Shown here piece after piece: positions 23,086 to 31,156 of a stretch of 45,300 nucleotides of DNA. The stretch is from an uncultured Rhodoblastus sp. (lineage in GTDB: Bacteria > Pseudomonadota > Alphaproteobacteria > Rhizobiales > Beijerinckiaceae): the NCBI RefSeq assembly GCF_903903185.1, contig NZ_CAIUXT010000028.1, forward strand, positions 1-45,300. The letters are read 5' to 3'. The position numbers and the translations under genes are program-made. The notes beneath the pieces are model-generated. The model did not search any database and was not told the DNA's origin. It saw only the letters and a list, made by a program, of their open reading frames with translations. The stretch's first letter is position 1, and the number at the start of each line of letters is the position of its first letter.

Positions 23086-24348
23086 ATGACCAATCCGCAG
23101 CCCGTGAAGTCAAATCCCCCTCGCCGGCTCAAGCGAGGGTTTCTAAGTAACGCCGGCAAAGGCGGCCCGACGCGCCTTGTCGCAATCGTCGTTTCCGTCG
23201 TTGCGATGGTCGGTTTGGTCGTCGCGTTGTCGATTCGGCACGAGAAGAACAATACCGATTCGCAGGTAGCCAAAATGGCGCCGATGAACCTTCTGCCGGG
23301 CGGATTGAAAAGCACGCCGGCACAGGAAGCGTTGCGGAAAAAGCACGCGGATGCGGAAGCGGATAAGGCGGAGGCGCAGGCCAAATCCTACACGCCGTCG
23401 ATGCCGGGCTCGCAGCTATTGCCCGTGCATGAAGCTGGACTGGAGAAGCCCGCCGTCGCGGATCAGCCGGCGGTGGCGCCGATCCGGATCGTTGTGCCGG
23501 AGGCGCCTAAATACACCCCGCCGGAGAAGCCCGCGCCGCGAACTGCGGACAACGCCATATTTGAGGAGGAGGCAAAGGTTCAGCGGGTTGCGATGACGAC
23601 CCAGGATACAGTCCCCGATGTCGGCCTGACGGCGGAGCAACGCAGGGCCTATGAGAACACGATGGCGCAATATGACATTCAGGCGCCGCGCACGATCGTG
23701 GTGTTGCCGGAGCATGTGTCGGAAGATCGAGCGGAAGCGGCGGCGCGTATTCAAAACGAACGCGAGGCGGTTTCGACCGCCGCCGCGCCGAATAGAGGCA
23801 AGGTGCTCGTTCCCGCCGGTCGCCGCATCTACGCGCATACGGTTCTTTCCGTGAATTCGGATTCGGGCGGCCCGATTGTGCTTGAAGCCGACACCGGGCC
23901 GCTCACGGGCGATCGGATGATCGGCACGTTCGCGAAATCCGGCAATGACCGGCTCGTCGTGCGTATCTCGAGAGTCGAGCATCGTGGTGAGTCGCTTGAC
24001 GTGGCGGCCTTGGTTATCGCGCCCGAGTCGATGGAAACCTCGGTCGCGTCGAACATCGACCAGCATTACATCGAGCGCTTCGCTTTGCCGGCGGCGGCGG
24101 CGTTCATTCAGGGCCTTGGACAAGCGGCGGCGATGAGCAACACGGCGACAACCGTCTCACCCTATGGCGGGATGACTTCGGCGATCGGGCCGATGACCGT
24201 GGCTCAACAGGCGTGGATCGGCGCCGGCGCGGCGGCTCAAGCTGTCGGCCATGAGTTCACTCAGTCGACCCCAAAGGGGCCGACAATTCATCTCGACGCG
24301 AACATCGGTGTGGGCGTCATGTTTCTCGAAAACGTCGTCGAAAAGTAA
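23086..24348 (+). CDS. DotG/IcmE (TraO, VirB10-like) core scaffold
   Basis: A 420-residue protein. A basic cytoplasmic start is followed by one membrane helix (about 26-48), a proline- and alanine-rich periplasmic linker (about 60-200) and a C-terminal TrbI/VirB10-like domain from about residue 240 (KVLVPAGRRIYAHTVLSVNSDSGGPIVLEADTGPLTGDRMIGTF, VASNIDQHYIERFALPAAAAFIQGLGQAAA, IGVGVMFLENV). DotG links the inner membrane to the outer ring and forms the channel. It is much shorter than Legionella DotG (about 1,050 residues) because the pentapeptide-like repeat region is missing, as in IncI TraO. An intrinsic terminator follows 30 bases after the stop. Confidence 0.9.
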   Translation: MTNPQPVKSNPPRRLKRGFLSNAGKGGPTRLVAIVVSVVAMVGLVVALSIRHEKNNTDSQVAKMAPMNLLPGGLKSTPAQEALRKKHADAEADKAEAQAKSYTPSMPGSQLLPVHEAGLEKPAVADQPAVAPIRIVVPEAPKYTPPEKPAPRTADNAIFEEEAKVQRVAMTTQDTVPDVGLTAEQRRAYENTMAQYDIQAPRTIVVLPEHVSEDRAEAAARIQNEREAVSTAAAPNRGKVLVPAGRRIYAHTVLSVNSDSGGPIVLEADTGPLTGDRMIGTFAKSGNDRLVVRISRVEHRGESLDVAALVIAPESMETSVASNIDQHYIERFALPAAAAFIQGLGQAAAMSNTATTVSPYGGMTSAIGPMTVAQQAWIGAGAAAQAVGHEFTQSTPKGPTIHLDANIGVGVMFLENVVEK

Positions 24349-24378
24349 CCCGTTCGCATCGGGACGAACGTGAGAGCG

Positions 24379-24410
24379 AAAACCGGCGGTCGTGAGGCTG
24401 CCGGTTTTTT
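24379..24410 (+). terminator. Intrinsic terminator after dotG
   Basis: AAAACCGGC (24379-24387) and GCCGGTTTT (24400-24408) form a perfect 9-bp stem with a 12-base loop, ending in a run of six T. It lies in the gap between dotG and dotF. It should end or attenuate the dotI-dotH-dotG transcript, so dotF needs read-through or its own promoter. Confidence 0.8.
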
Positions 24411-24420
24411 GCTGCATTTC

Positions 24421-24428
24421 TTCGCGCC
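24421..24428 (+). promoter_or_regulatory. TTCGCGCC motif upstream of dotF
   Basis: A copy of the cluster's shared octamer, 41 bases before the dotF start and directly behind the dotG terminator, where a promoter would be expected. Confidence 0.4.
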
Positions 24429-24469
24429 AATGCTTGGCATGCTGTGAGCTCCTACCGATGGAGCTTGTT

Positions 24470-25870
24470 ATGAATGTGCATAGGAATGTCCGCCAGCGCC
24501 TCGACCGAGAGGATGGCGACCATGGAATTCCAGTCGATGGCGACGCGCCGTTCGGCCTTCCGGGCGAGAGTGCGCCGGAAGTCACGCTCGCCGAGGATGA
24601 GGGCCGCGAAGAGAAAAATCGTGGCGCGGCCGATGTTTTCGAAGGCGTGCTGGCGAACTTTCGCGGCGCGCTCGCTCGGCGGAAAACGTCGAAGTCGGAA
24701 GGAGAAGTCGCCGGCGTTGACGGTCAGGATGAAGAGTCGCCGAAAGCGGTCGATCACGGCGCGGTCGAAGGGCCTTCGGAAGAAGAAGGCAGCGACGGAG
24801 CGATCGAGAGCGAGGGCGACGCCAAGGCCGGCGGCAAAAGGAAGATCGATCAGCGCGTGTTGCTTGGCGGCATTGCGGCCGGGGCGGTCGCGGTTGTCAT
24901 GGCGGGAGTGGCGTTGTGGCCCTCGAGCCCGAAAAAGCCCGTGGTCGCGGAGCAGGGAATGGCGGCGCAGCCGTTGTTGGCGCCGGCGGCGTCTCTGGCG
25001 TCCGTGCCCAAGCCCGAGATCAGTCCGGCGCCGGAGCTCCCGTCGAAAAGCGGCGATCCGTTGAAGGAAATACTGGCGCTCGGACAGCGGGACGATCCGT
25101 CGGCGGCGAAGGGCGCCGGTCCAAAGCCGGCCGAGGATAAGGCGGCGCGCGTCGATGATGGGGTACAGAAAGGAGCTTCGGCGCCGACGGTTGCGGAGAA
25201 ACCGAACGCTAATCTGCCGGAAAAGATGGTGGCGAAGCCGGCCGTCGAAGCGCAGCGCCCGCGAAGCGTGGCGGAAGTCGGCATGGTCGACGCCAAGCCG
25301 GGTGAGCAGGTCGATGCGTTTCGAACCCAAGTTGCGACCGTGAAGGAACCGGCGCCAAGCCCGCAAGATCGTGTCGAGGCATTGCGGACGGAAACCGCGC
25401 TTCTTGAACGCGTGACGCAACTGGCGGCGCTCGTCGCCCATCTCAACGATCAGGTGAACAGGCTCCAAAGCGCGCAGGCAAAACTGTCGTCGGGAACGGA
25501 GGAGCGATACGCCGATCTCCAGCGGCGAATGGCCCTGGCCGAATCGGGCAAGGAGCTCGATGCGGCGGCAAAGGCGCAGGATGCGCGTCATTTCCAGTCC
25601 TTGGCCGTGGCGAATCCGATCGAATCGCGCGTCCCGGCGCGGGTCGTCATGAAGACGGGACCGGCGGCGTCGGTCGAGAGCCTGGGTGAGAAGCGGCCTT
25701 ATCGGGTTCAGGCGGCGTCGCCGAGCCTCGCCATGCTCGGGACAGGCGGCAACGAGCCGCCGCTGGAGGTTACGCCTGGCGCAACCGTCCCAGGGTGGGG
25801 CCGCGTCAGCAAGATTGAGCAGCGTGGGCAGACGTGGGTGGTCGTGACCGCCGGGGGCGTCATTCAATAA
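24470..25870 (+). CDS. DotF/IcmG (TraP-like) membrane protein
   Basis: About 466 residues from ATG 24470 (GGAG precedes it). The N-terminal 125 residues are cytoplasmic, very acidic and low in complexity. One membrane helix follows (about 129-150, LLGGIAAGAVAVVMAGVALW), then a proline-rich periplasmic stretch and a coiled coil (about 330-385, TALLERVTQLAALVAHLNDQVNRL). The C-terminal end (RVQAASPSLAMLG, LEVTPGATVPGWGRVSKIEQRGQTWVVVTAGGVIQ) matches the small beta domain of IcmG/DotF and TraP. DotF associates with the core complex in the inner membrane. It is longer than Legionella DotF (about 270 residues). Assignment rests on the C-terminus, topology and gene order. Confidence 0.75.
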   Translation: MNVHRNVRQRLDREDGDHGIPVDGDAPFGLPGESAPEVTLAEDEGREEKNRGAADVFEGVLANFRGALARRKTSKSEGEVAGVDGQDEESPKAVDHGAVEGPSEEEGSDGAIESEGDAKAGGKRKIDQRVLLGGIAAGAVAVVMAGVALWPSSPKKPVVAEQGMAAQPLLAPAASLASVPKPEISPAPELPSKSGDPLKEILALGQRDDPSAAKGAGPKPAEDKAARVDDGVQKGASAPTVAEKPNANLPEKMVAKPAVEAQRPRSVAEVGMVDAKPGEQVDAFRTQVATVKEPAPSPQDRVEALRTETALLERVTQLAALVAHLNDQVNRLQSAQAKLSSGTEERYADLQRRMALAESGKELDAAAKAQDARHFQSLAVANPIESRVPARVVMKTGPAASVESLGEKRPYRVQAASPSLAMLGTGGNEPPLEVTPGATVPGWGRVSKIEQRGQTWVVVTAGGVIQ

Positions 25871-25882
25871 CGGAGAACGTCC

Positions 25883-26419
25883 ATGCAGGGATTGGTCAAT
25901 TTTGCCGGCGACATCGGGAATGCGATCGCGGTTTTCATACCGACGATTTGCTATTTGATGGCGCTTTTCTGCTTCCTGTTCGCCGCCTGGGGCTTCTGGA
26001 TGCAGACCGACCCGACAAATCCGTTTCGCGGGCGGCCATGGATCCCGCTCGTGTCCCTCATTCTCTCGGGCGCCTTCGCGAGCTTCGACCGCGTGCTCAC
26101 ATTGGCCAACGGGAGCGCGGGGACGGGTCTTCAGGTCTCGATCGGGTCATTGACGAGCTATACGCCGCCGACTGTCGGCACTGTGCTCGGAAGTGGGCCC
26201 GGCGACGCCATCGTGAACGTCGTGGCTTTGTTTCAAGGGTTTTTCCAGAGCTTTGGCGCCATGGCGTGCCTCTTCGCAACGATCGCCTGGCGAGGAATCG
26301 TCAATGGGCAGAACAACCGGACCCAGGGCGGTTGCTTCGTGCAATTCGCCTTCGGGGTGATGCTCATGAACATCCTGACGGTCACAACCTGGCTCACACA
26401 AATTTTTCAGACCACCTGA
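25883..26419 (+). CDS. DotE/IcmC (TraQ-like) polytopic membrane protein
   Basis: A 178-residue protein with four probable membrane helices (about 15-38, 52-66, 107-130 and 150-170) separated by short loops. Sequence features such as WGFWMQTDPTNPFRGRPWIPLVSLILSGAFASFDRVL fit IcmC/DotE/TraQ-type proteins. These, with DotP and IcmV, are small membrane proteins of unclear role in the inner-membrane part of the apparatus. It follows dotF by 12 bases and is followed by dotP, the exact order of icmG-icmC-icmD and traP-traQ-traR. The 3' end overlaps a weak hairpin followed by five T. Confidence 0.75.
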   Translation: MQGLVNFAGDIGNAIAVFIPTICYLMALFCFLFAAWGFWMQTDPTNPFRGRPWIPLVSLILSGAFASFDRVLTLANGSAGTGLQVSIGSLTSYTPPTVGTVLGSGPGDAIVNVVALFQGFFQSFGAMACLFATIAWRGIVNGQNNRTQGGCFVQFAFGVMLMNILTVTTWLTQIFQTT

Positions 26420-26435
26420 ATTTTTCCAAATCAAC

Positions 26436-26443
26436 TTCGCGCC
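26436..26443 (+). promoter_or_regulatory. TTCGCGCC motif upstream of dotP
   Basis: A copy of the shared octamer, 71 bases before the dotP start. It lies just behind a weak hairpin (TTCAG-ACCAC-CTGAA, then TTTTT, 26406-26425) at the end of dotE. Confidence 0.35.
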
Positions 26444-26514
26444 GGTCGCTGCGACAGTCATCGGCGAGGGGGACAACAGGGACTTCCTCGCCTTACAAAA
26501 TCAGGAGTCATAAA

Positions 26515-26934
26515 TTGGACAAGCCTTTCGTTCTCAATATCAGGAAACCTGTCGCTCGCCTCGCTCGTCGCGCGATCGCCGGCGCCGGCCTCGCCGTCGT
26601 CTCGGCCCATGCCGCGTTCGCCCAGGCCGCCGGCGGCACCATCGGCGCGCAGATGCAGACGATGTCGCAGGAAGCGTCCACCACGGGCGGTTTCGTCGCC
26701 TCCACCGCGATGTATGTCGGCGCGCTGATCACCTTCGTCTTCGGCGCATGGGCCCTCTGGCAGTCCCGCCAGCCGGAAAACCGCGAAGGCGGTCAGGTCG
26801 CCCGTGGCCTCGCCGGCCTCGTTCTCTGCGGTCTGCTCGTCACCGGCGGCGCGTGGATCAACAAGGCTGCCCAGACCGCGACCGGCTCGGCCGCGTCGAT
26901 CAGCAGCACCGCGGGCGCCGTGAGCTTCCCGTAA
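26515..26934 (+). CDS. DotP/IcmD (TraR-like) small membrane protein
   Basis: A 139-residue protein starting at TTG 26515, which follows AGGAG by 7 bases; no ATG fits. The N-terminus (LARRAIAGAGLAVVSAHAAFA-QAAGG) is a signal peptide. The mature part has two membrane helices (FVASTAMYVGALITFVFGAWALW and VARGLAGLVLCGLLVTGGAWI) joined by a charged loop, then a Ser/Thr/Ala-rich tail. This pilin-like outline and the position between dotE and dotN fit IcmD/DotP/TraR. Codon use is strongly biased to C- and G-ending codons, more than in its neighbours, as expected for an abundantly made subunit. A terminator-like hairpin lies 90 bases downstream. Confidence 0.75.
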   Translation: MDKPFVLNIRKPVARLARRAIAGAGLAVVSAHAAFAQAAGGTIGAQMQTMSQEASTTGGFVASTAMYVGALITFVFGAWALWQSRQPENREGGQVARGLAGLVLCGLLVTGGAWINKAAQTATGSAASISSTAGAVSFP

Positions 26935-26938
26935 GACC

Positions 26939-27505
26939 ATGACCAAAATGGCGCCGCTCGTTCTTTCCGTTCGTCGGCCGACGGAGTCGGCCAGCATTCG
27001 GAAAAATGGCGGCGCCGGCGAAGGCTCCTGTCGGTTTTGCGCTGCCCCGGCAAAACCACGGGAGCTTTTTTCGTTTTTGGATGAAGATGGCGCCTGTCCC
27101 TTTTGTCATCTGGTGAGGCATCTCGATCGCCCGAACATCGATGGAGAGGCGGTGCTGATCTGGCTCCCTGAGCTGACGCAGGCGGCGTTGATCGCGATCG
27201 TTCACGAGTGTCATCGCCGGCTTGTGAAACACGGCATGCAGCATTTGGCGGGAGTAGGGCGTCCGGCGATCGGCGACGAATTTATCCCTGTCGAAACTCG
27301 CGAGGCTTTGGCCGCAATCGCAGCGTTGCGAGGTCGGGTCGATGAAGTCGAGGCGCGACTTGGATCGTCCTCGCCGAAAGCCTTGGCGCAGGCGCTCCTG
27401 CGAGTGAACGCGAACACCTATGCGGAACGGGCGCGGCGGCTTCATGGCGTGCGGCTGATGCCGCTTGGCCGAATCGCGAGGCCGGCGGCGCAAACTGTTT
27501 CTTGA
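26939..27505 (+). CDS. DotN/IcmJ (TraT-like) zinc protein of the coupling complex
   Basis: A 188-residue cytoplasmic protein. The start MTKMAPLVLSVRR, the middle AVLIWLPELTQAALIAIVHECHR and the end RLHGVRLMPLGRIARP match the IcmJ/DotN pattern. Two CxxC pairs (C31/C34 in CRFC and C53/C56 in CPFC) form a zinc site, which in DotN has a fold like HNH zinc proteins. In Legionella DotN joins DotL and DotM in the coupling complex that selects substrates. The gene begins 4 bases after dotP ends. A strong terminator-like hairpin lies inside its 5' part. The region between the CxxC pairs is short compared with the Legionella protein. Confidence 0.75.
   Translation: MTKMAPLVLSVRRPTESASIRKNGGAGEGSCRFCAAPAKPRELFSFLDEDGACPFCHLVRHLDRPNIDGEAVLIWLPELTQAALIAIVHECHRRLVKHGMQHLAGVGRPAIGDEFIPVETREALAAIAALRGRVDEVEARLGSSSPKALAQALLRVNANTYAERARRLHGVRLMPLGRIARPAAQTVS
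27024..27071 (+). terminator. Terminator-like hairpin inside dotN
   Basis: GCTCC (27024-27028) pairs with GGAGC (27061-27065), and GGTTTTGC (27033-27040) pairs with GCAAAACC (27050-27057), followed by six T. The structure is a two-part hairpin with the form of an intrinsic terminator but lies in the coding region of dotN. It may reduce transcription of dotN-dotO relative to dotP. Confidence 0.55.
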
Positions 27506-27523
27506 CGTTTTGGAGGATTGGCC

Positions 27524-30500
27524 GTGGATGCAATCTCTCGTTTTTTGGCAGGCATTTCGTTGGCGTTGAAGCAGCCGTTGGCGGGTTATTTCGACGTCGA
27601 GACGACGCATGGCGACGCCTTGGTGACGAAACAGGGCGACTATTTGAGCTTCATCCGCGTCGGCGGAATGAAGCGGATAGCGACGCGAAAAGACATCGAG
27701 CGTCTAGCCGAAGCCTTGCGCGTCGAATTGTCCGGGACGCTTGAAAACAAAGGTCACGCGATCGTCGGCTGGTATCTTTCCGACCCCGAAATGGCTGAGT
27801 GGGAAATCGAACGCGTCAGCCTCGCCTCGTGCCGCAAGGTCGGCAAGGAACTCGGGCTCGATCTCGGCGATCTGCTCGATGAGCGCGCCAGGTTGTGGTC
27901 GAAGACCATGCGCTGGGAAGCGTCCTGCCTGATTTTGTGGACGCGGCGCGCGGTCCTCACCAAGGAAGAAGTCAAGCAGATGAAGGAGGAACGCGCTTCA
28001 GCCGCGCGGGAATGTCCTTCGATCGGCGACGCGCAGCGGTTTTTCATGCGCTCCGAACTGATGGCGGCGCATCACGACGGCTTCGTGAGCCGCGTGTCTC
28101 AGGCGTTGCGAGGCATCGATGTCAATGCGACCGAGATGAGCGCGCGGGAAGCGCTGATTCTGGCGCGGGAAGCCATGTACCGCGAGACGGCGGGCTCGGC
28201 CTGGAAGCCGACCTTGATCGGCGACAAGGTCATGGCGCGGATGCCGGACGACGACGTCAAAAAGCCGTCCAGGGAGGGCTTGTTGTGGCCGTCGTTGCGC
28301 AGTCAGTTTTTTCACGAGGATGCGGTGACGATCGGCGGTCAGGCGGTCGAGCTTGGCGCTTACGAATATGCGCCGGTCGACTTGATGATTGGCCCGGAGG
28401 ATCCGAGGCCCTTCGTTGAACTGGCCTCGACGCTGGGCCAGGACCGAGTGCCGTGGCGATGCTGTTTCATTCTCGAAGGCGGCGGCCAGACGGGAATGGC
28501 GCTAAAGGAAGTCGGCGCGTCGTTTCTGGCCATCTTTCCGCAGAACCGGGATTTGCAGCGCGGTTTTGCCGCTTTGCGCGCGGCGCGGGAAGAAAGCAAT
28601 CACATTTCGGTCAAGCTGCGCGCGTCGTTCGCGACCTGGGCCAAGGCCGGCGAAACGCGCGCCTTGCGGCGGCGCGCCTCCACGCTGGCGCAAAGGATCG
28701 AGGGTTGGGGTGGGTGCAAGTCGGCGCGCATCGCCGGCGATCCCCTCGACGGCGTGATGGGCACGGTCCCCGGCATCGCCCTCGCCTCGACCGGAAACCC
28801 GTCTCTGGCGCTTCTTGGCGAGGCGCTTCCCATGCTGCCATGGAATCACACGATTTCGCCGTGGAGCGAGGGAAGCGTGCTGTTCCGGCTGCCGTCCGGC
28901 GCCATCTGGCCCTACGATCCGGCGGGCGGGTCGAAGCGGCCCGTGGTGATCGATGTGTTCGTGGCGCCGCCGGGCTCGGGCAAGTCCGTGATCGCCAACA
29001 CCATCAATCTCGGTCTGTGCCTGTCGTCCGCCGTGCTCGGCGGCGCCAATCCAAAACTTCCGATGATCGGCAAGCTCGACATTGGCCCATCCGCCGAAGG
29101 ATTTGTGCGGCTGATCCGGGAAAAACTTGGACCGGAGCGCGAGCACGAAGCGATTTATGTCATGATGCAGTTCGCGGCCGGCTATGAGTTCAATGTGTTC
29201 GACCTGCAAGTCGGCTGCGAGGATCCCCTTCCGCTCGAACGCGCCTTTCTGGAGACCTTTCTGTCGCTACTGACCCTTCCGGCCGACACGTCGAAGCCGT
29301 TCGAGGGTGTGACGCAGATGATCAAGCTCGTCGTCGATGAAGCCTATCGGCGATGCAAGGACGTTCCGGGGGGCACGCCGAAACGATATGTGCGCGGGGT
29401 CGAGCCGCTCGTCGACGCCGCGATCGCTAATCACGACATACAAATCCATTCCGAATATCCGATCTGGCGTGACGTCGTGACGGCGCTTTGCGAATGCGGT
29501 CAATATCGCCTGGCGGAAATCGCGCAACGGCATGCGGTGCCGGTGCTTGAGGATCTGATTGTCGCCGCGCGCTCCGAACAGGTGGTCGATCTGTTCGAAT
29601 CGTTGAAGATCGATCTGACCGCCGAGACGGCGTCGCAGCTTTTCGACCGCTACATTCGTGACGCCATTCGGCGCTTTCCGACGCTCAACCAGCCCACGAA
29701 ACTGGACTTCGGATCGGCGCGGATCATCGTGCTCGACCTGCAGGAAGTGGCGCCGACCGGCTCGGCGGCGGCGAATCGGCAAACCGAGATCATGTATCTC
29801 CTCGGCCGTCACATCCTGGCTCGAAACTTCTTTCTCAAGCCGGACTATCTCCGCTACGTGCCCGAATTCGTCCGGCCCTATCACGCGAAGCGGTTTCAGG
29901 AAGTCTATGAATCGGTGAAGCGTCTCGATTACGACGAATGGCATCGAACCAAGGGCAGCGCGCTTGTGCAGGCGCAAGCGGAGCTCGATGCGCGCGAGGG
30001 CCGCAAACACAATGTCCAACTCGGCTTTTCGAGCCAACGGCTCGGCGACATGGGCGATTCGATTCTCGCGCAATCGACCGGGCGCTTCATCCTGCGCGTC
30101 GGTGACGAAAAAGAAGCCGAGCAGGTGATCGAGCGGTTCAATTTGTCAGAAGGCGCGTCTCAGGTCGTTCGGCACGGGCTCCATGGGCCAGGCCCGAACG
30201 GCGCGCCGTTTCTGTTCGTCCTTCATGTGGACAACGCCAAATACGAACAGGTGCTGGTCAACCAGCTTGGCCCGGCGGAACTGTGGGCGCATTCGACGAC
30301 GCCCGGCGACAGCGCGTTGCGCAATCGTCTTTACACAGCCCTGGGCTTCGAGGAAGCGCTTCGCCGGCTGGCGGCGGTGTTCCCGAAAGGGTCGTCGTTG
30401 AAGGAAATCGAACGCCGCAAGGCCGATCGTCTGAAGGCGGGAGCGATGGAAGCGGCGGCGCAAGCGGGCGTGGTCGACGATCTGGCGGCCGAACTGATCG

Positions 30501-30574
30501 ACGGCCGCGGGGTGGCGCTGAAGCTCAGACCCTATGAGCGAGACGGCGCGGAGCTGCTGGCCGCCACGCAATAG
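27524..30574 (+). CDS. DotO/IcmB (TraU, VirB4-like) ATPase
   Basis: About 1,016 residues from GTG 27524, which follows GGAGG; TTG 27518 is also in frame. The C-terminal half holds the VirB4/TraU motor: Walker A in VAPPGSGKSVIANTINLGL (about residues 480-498) and a downstream RIIVLDLQEVA strand that serves as Walker B, then SQRLGDMGDSILAQSTGRFILRVG. The N-terminal half (ETTHGDALVTKQGDYLSFIRVGGMKRIATRKDIERLAEAL) is the family's membrane-proximal domain. DotO is the cytoplasmic ATPase at the base of the channel, working with DotB. The length matches IcmB and TraU. An intrinsic terminator follows 8 bases after the stop. Confidence 0.95.
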   Translation: MDAISRFLAGISLALKQPLAGYFDVETTHGDALVTKQGDYLSFIRVGGMKRIATRKDIERLAEALRVELSGTLENKGHAIVGWYLSDPEMAEWEIERVSLASCRKVGKELGLDLGDLLDERARLWSKTMRWEASCLILWTRRAVLTKEEVKQMKEERASAARECPSIGDAQRFFMRSELMAAHHDGFVSRVSQALRGIDVNATEMSAREALILAREAMYRETAGSAWKPTLIGDKVMARMPDDDVKKPSREGLLWPSLRSQFFHEDAVTIGGQAVELGAYEYAPVDLMIGPEDPRPFVELASTLGQDRVPWRCCFILEGGGQTGMALKEVGASFLAIFPQNRDLQRGFAALRAAREESNHISVKLRASFATWAKAGETRALRRRASTLAQRIEGWGGCKSARIAGDPLDGVMGTVPGIALASTGNPSLALLGEALPMLPWNHTISPWSEGSVLFRLPSGAIWPYDPAGGSKRPVVIDVFVAPPGSGKSVIANTINLGLCLSSAVLGGANPKLPMIGKLDIGPSAEGFVRLIREKLGPEREHEAIYVMMQFAAGYEFNVFDLQVGCEDPLPLERAFLETFLSLLTLPADTSKPFEGVTQMIKLVVDEAYRRCKDVPGGTPKRYVRGVEPLVDAAIANHDIQIHSEYPIWRDVVTALCECGQYRLAEIAQRHAVPVLEDLIVAARSEQVVDLFESLKIDLTAETASQLFDRYIRDAIRRFPTLNQPTKLDFGSARIIVLDLQEVAPTGSAAANRQTEIMYLLGRHILARNFFLKPDYLRYVPEFVRPYHAKRFQEVYESVKRLDYDEWHRTKGSALVQAQAELDAREGRKHNVQLGFSSQRLGDMGDSILAQSTGRFILRVGDEKEAEQVIERFNLSEGASQVVRHGLHGPGPNGAPFLFVLHVDNAKYEQVLVNQLGPAELWAHSTTPGDSALRNRLYTALGFEEALRRLAAVFPKGSSLKEIERRKADRLKAGAMEAAAQAGVVDDLAAELIDGRGVALKLRPYERDGAELLAATQ

Positions 30575-30582
30575 GTCGCCGA

Positions 30583-30611
30583 GGAGCGGGTTGAACCGCT
30601 CCGCATTTTTT
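30583..30611 (+). terminator. Intrinsic terminator after dotO
   Basis: GGAGCGG (30583-30589) and CCGCTCC (30596-30602) form a perfect 7-bp stem with a 6-base loop, followed by GCA and six T. It separates dotO from the dotD-dotC-dotB block. Confidence 0.8.
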
Positions 30612-30628
30612 CAAAAACGCGTTTCGAC

Positions 30629-30636
30629 TTCGCGCC
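30629..30636 (+). promoter_or_regulatory. TTCGCGCC motif upstream of dotD
   Basis: A copy of the shared octamer, 40 bases before the dotD start and just behind the dotO terminator. It extends as TTCGCGCCATCGCCGCCGA, one mismatch from the copy before dotI. Confidence 0.45.
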
Positions 30637-30676
30637 ATCGCCGCCGAAGTTGGTGGTGACGAGGGAGCCATTGACG

Positions 30677-31156
30677 ATGAGGCAAAGAGTTTCAACACCG
30701 GTCTTGGTCGCGCTGGCGGCATTGAGCCTCGCCGGCTGCGCTTCGGTGACGCCGATTCCAACGACAGTGGCGACGCCCGGCATGCCGAACGCCGAACGCG
30801 AGTTGCAAGAGAGCATGAGCGATGTCGGTCGGGAAATGGCGCGCATCGGCAAAATGGGACCGGAAGTCGCCGCGTCGGATCGGCCGACCGTCGTTCCGGG
30901 CGAGCTCGATCGCCAGGTGTCTTTTCAGTGGAACGGTTCTCTCGATGACGCGATCCGGGAATTGGCGAAGCTTGTCGGCTACGCGGTCGAAATCAAGGGC
31001 GCCTCGCCCTTCACGCCGCGCGTCCAGGTGTCGATCGATCCCGCGCCGCGCCGCGTCTACGACCTGTTTCGCATGCTCGGCGAGCAAGCCGGATCGCAGG
31101 CGGGCGTGCGTCTCGACTCGCAGCATCATCTGGTGGAGGTCGTCTATCTTGGCTAA
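30677..31156 (+). CDS. DotD (TraH-like) lipoprotein
   Basis: About 159 residues from ATG 30677, which gives a proper lipoprotein signal ending in LSLAGC. The mature part has the DotD N0-like domain: VSFQWNGSLDDAIRELAKLVGYAVEIKG, then VQVSIDPAPRRVYDLFRMLGEQAG and VRLDSQHHLVEVVYL. DotD anchors and helps insert DotH in the outer membrane. Its last codons overlap the dotC start by 8 bases. The order dotD-dotC-dotB is the same as in Legionella and in IncI traH-traI-traJ. Confidence 0.9.
   Translation: MRQRVSTPVLVALAALSLAGCASVTPIPTTVATPGMPNAERELQESMSDVGREMARIGKMGPEVAASDRPTVVPGELDRQVSFQWNGSLDDAIRELAKLVGYAVEIKGASPFTPRVQVSIDPAPRRVYDLFRMLGEQAGSQAGVRLDSQHHLVEVVYLG

Noticed and set aside
24452..25867. 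471-codon minus-strand frame opposite dotF
   Set aside because: It is an antisense shadow of dotF, rich in Arg and His, with no recognisable fold.
30822..31148. N-terminal extension of the dotC frame into dotD
   Set aside because: The long frame is Arg/Ser-rich and overlaps the clear dotD gene; the signal peptide and ribosome-binding site support TTG 31149.
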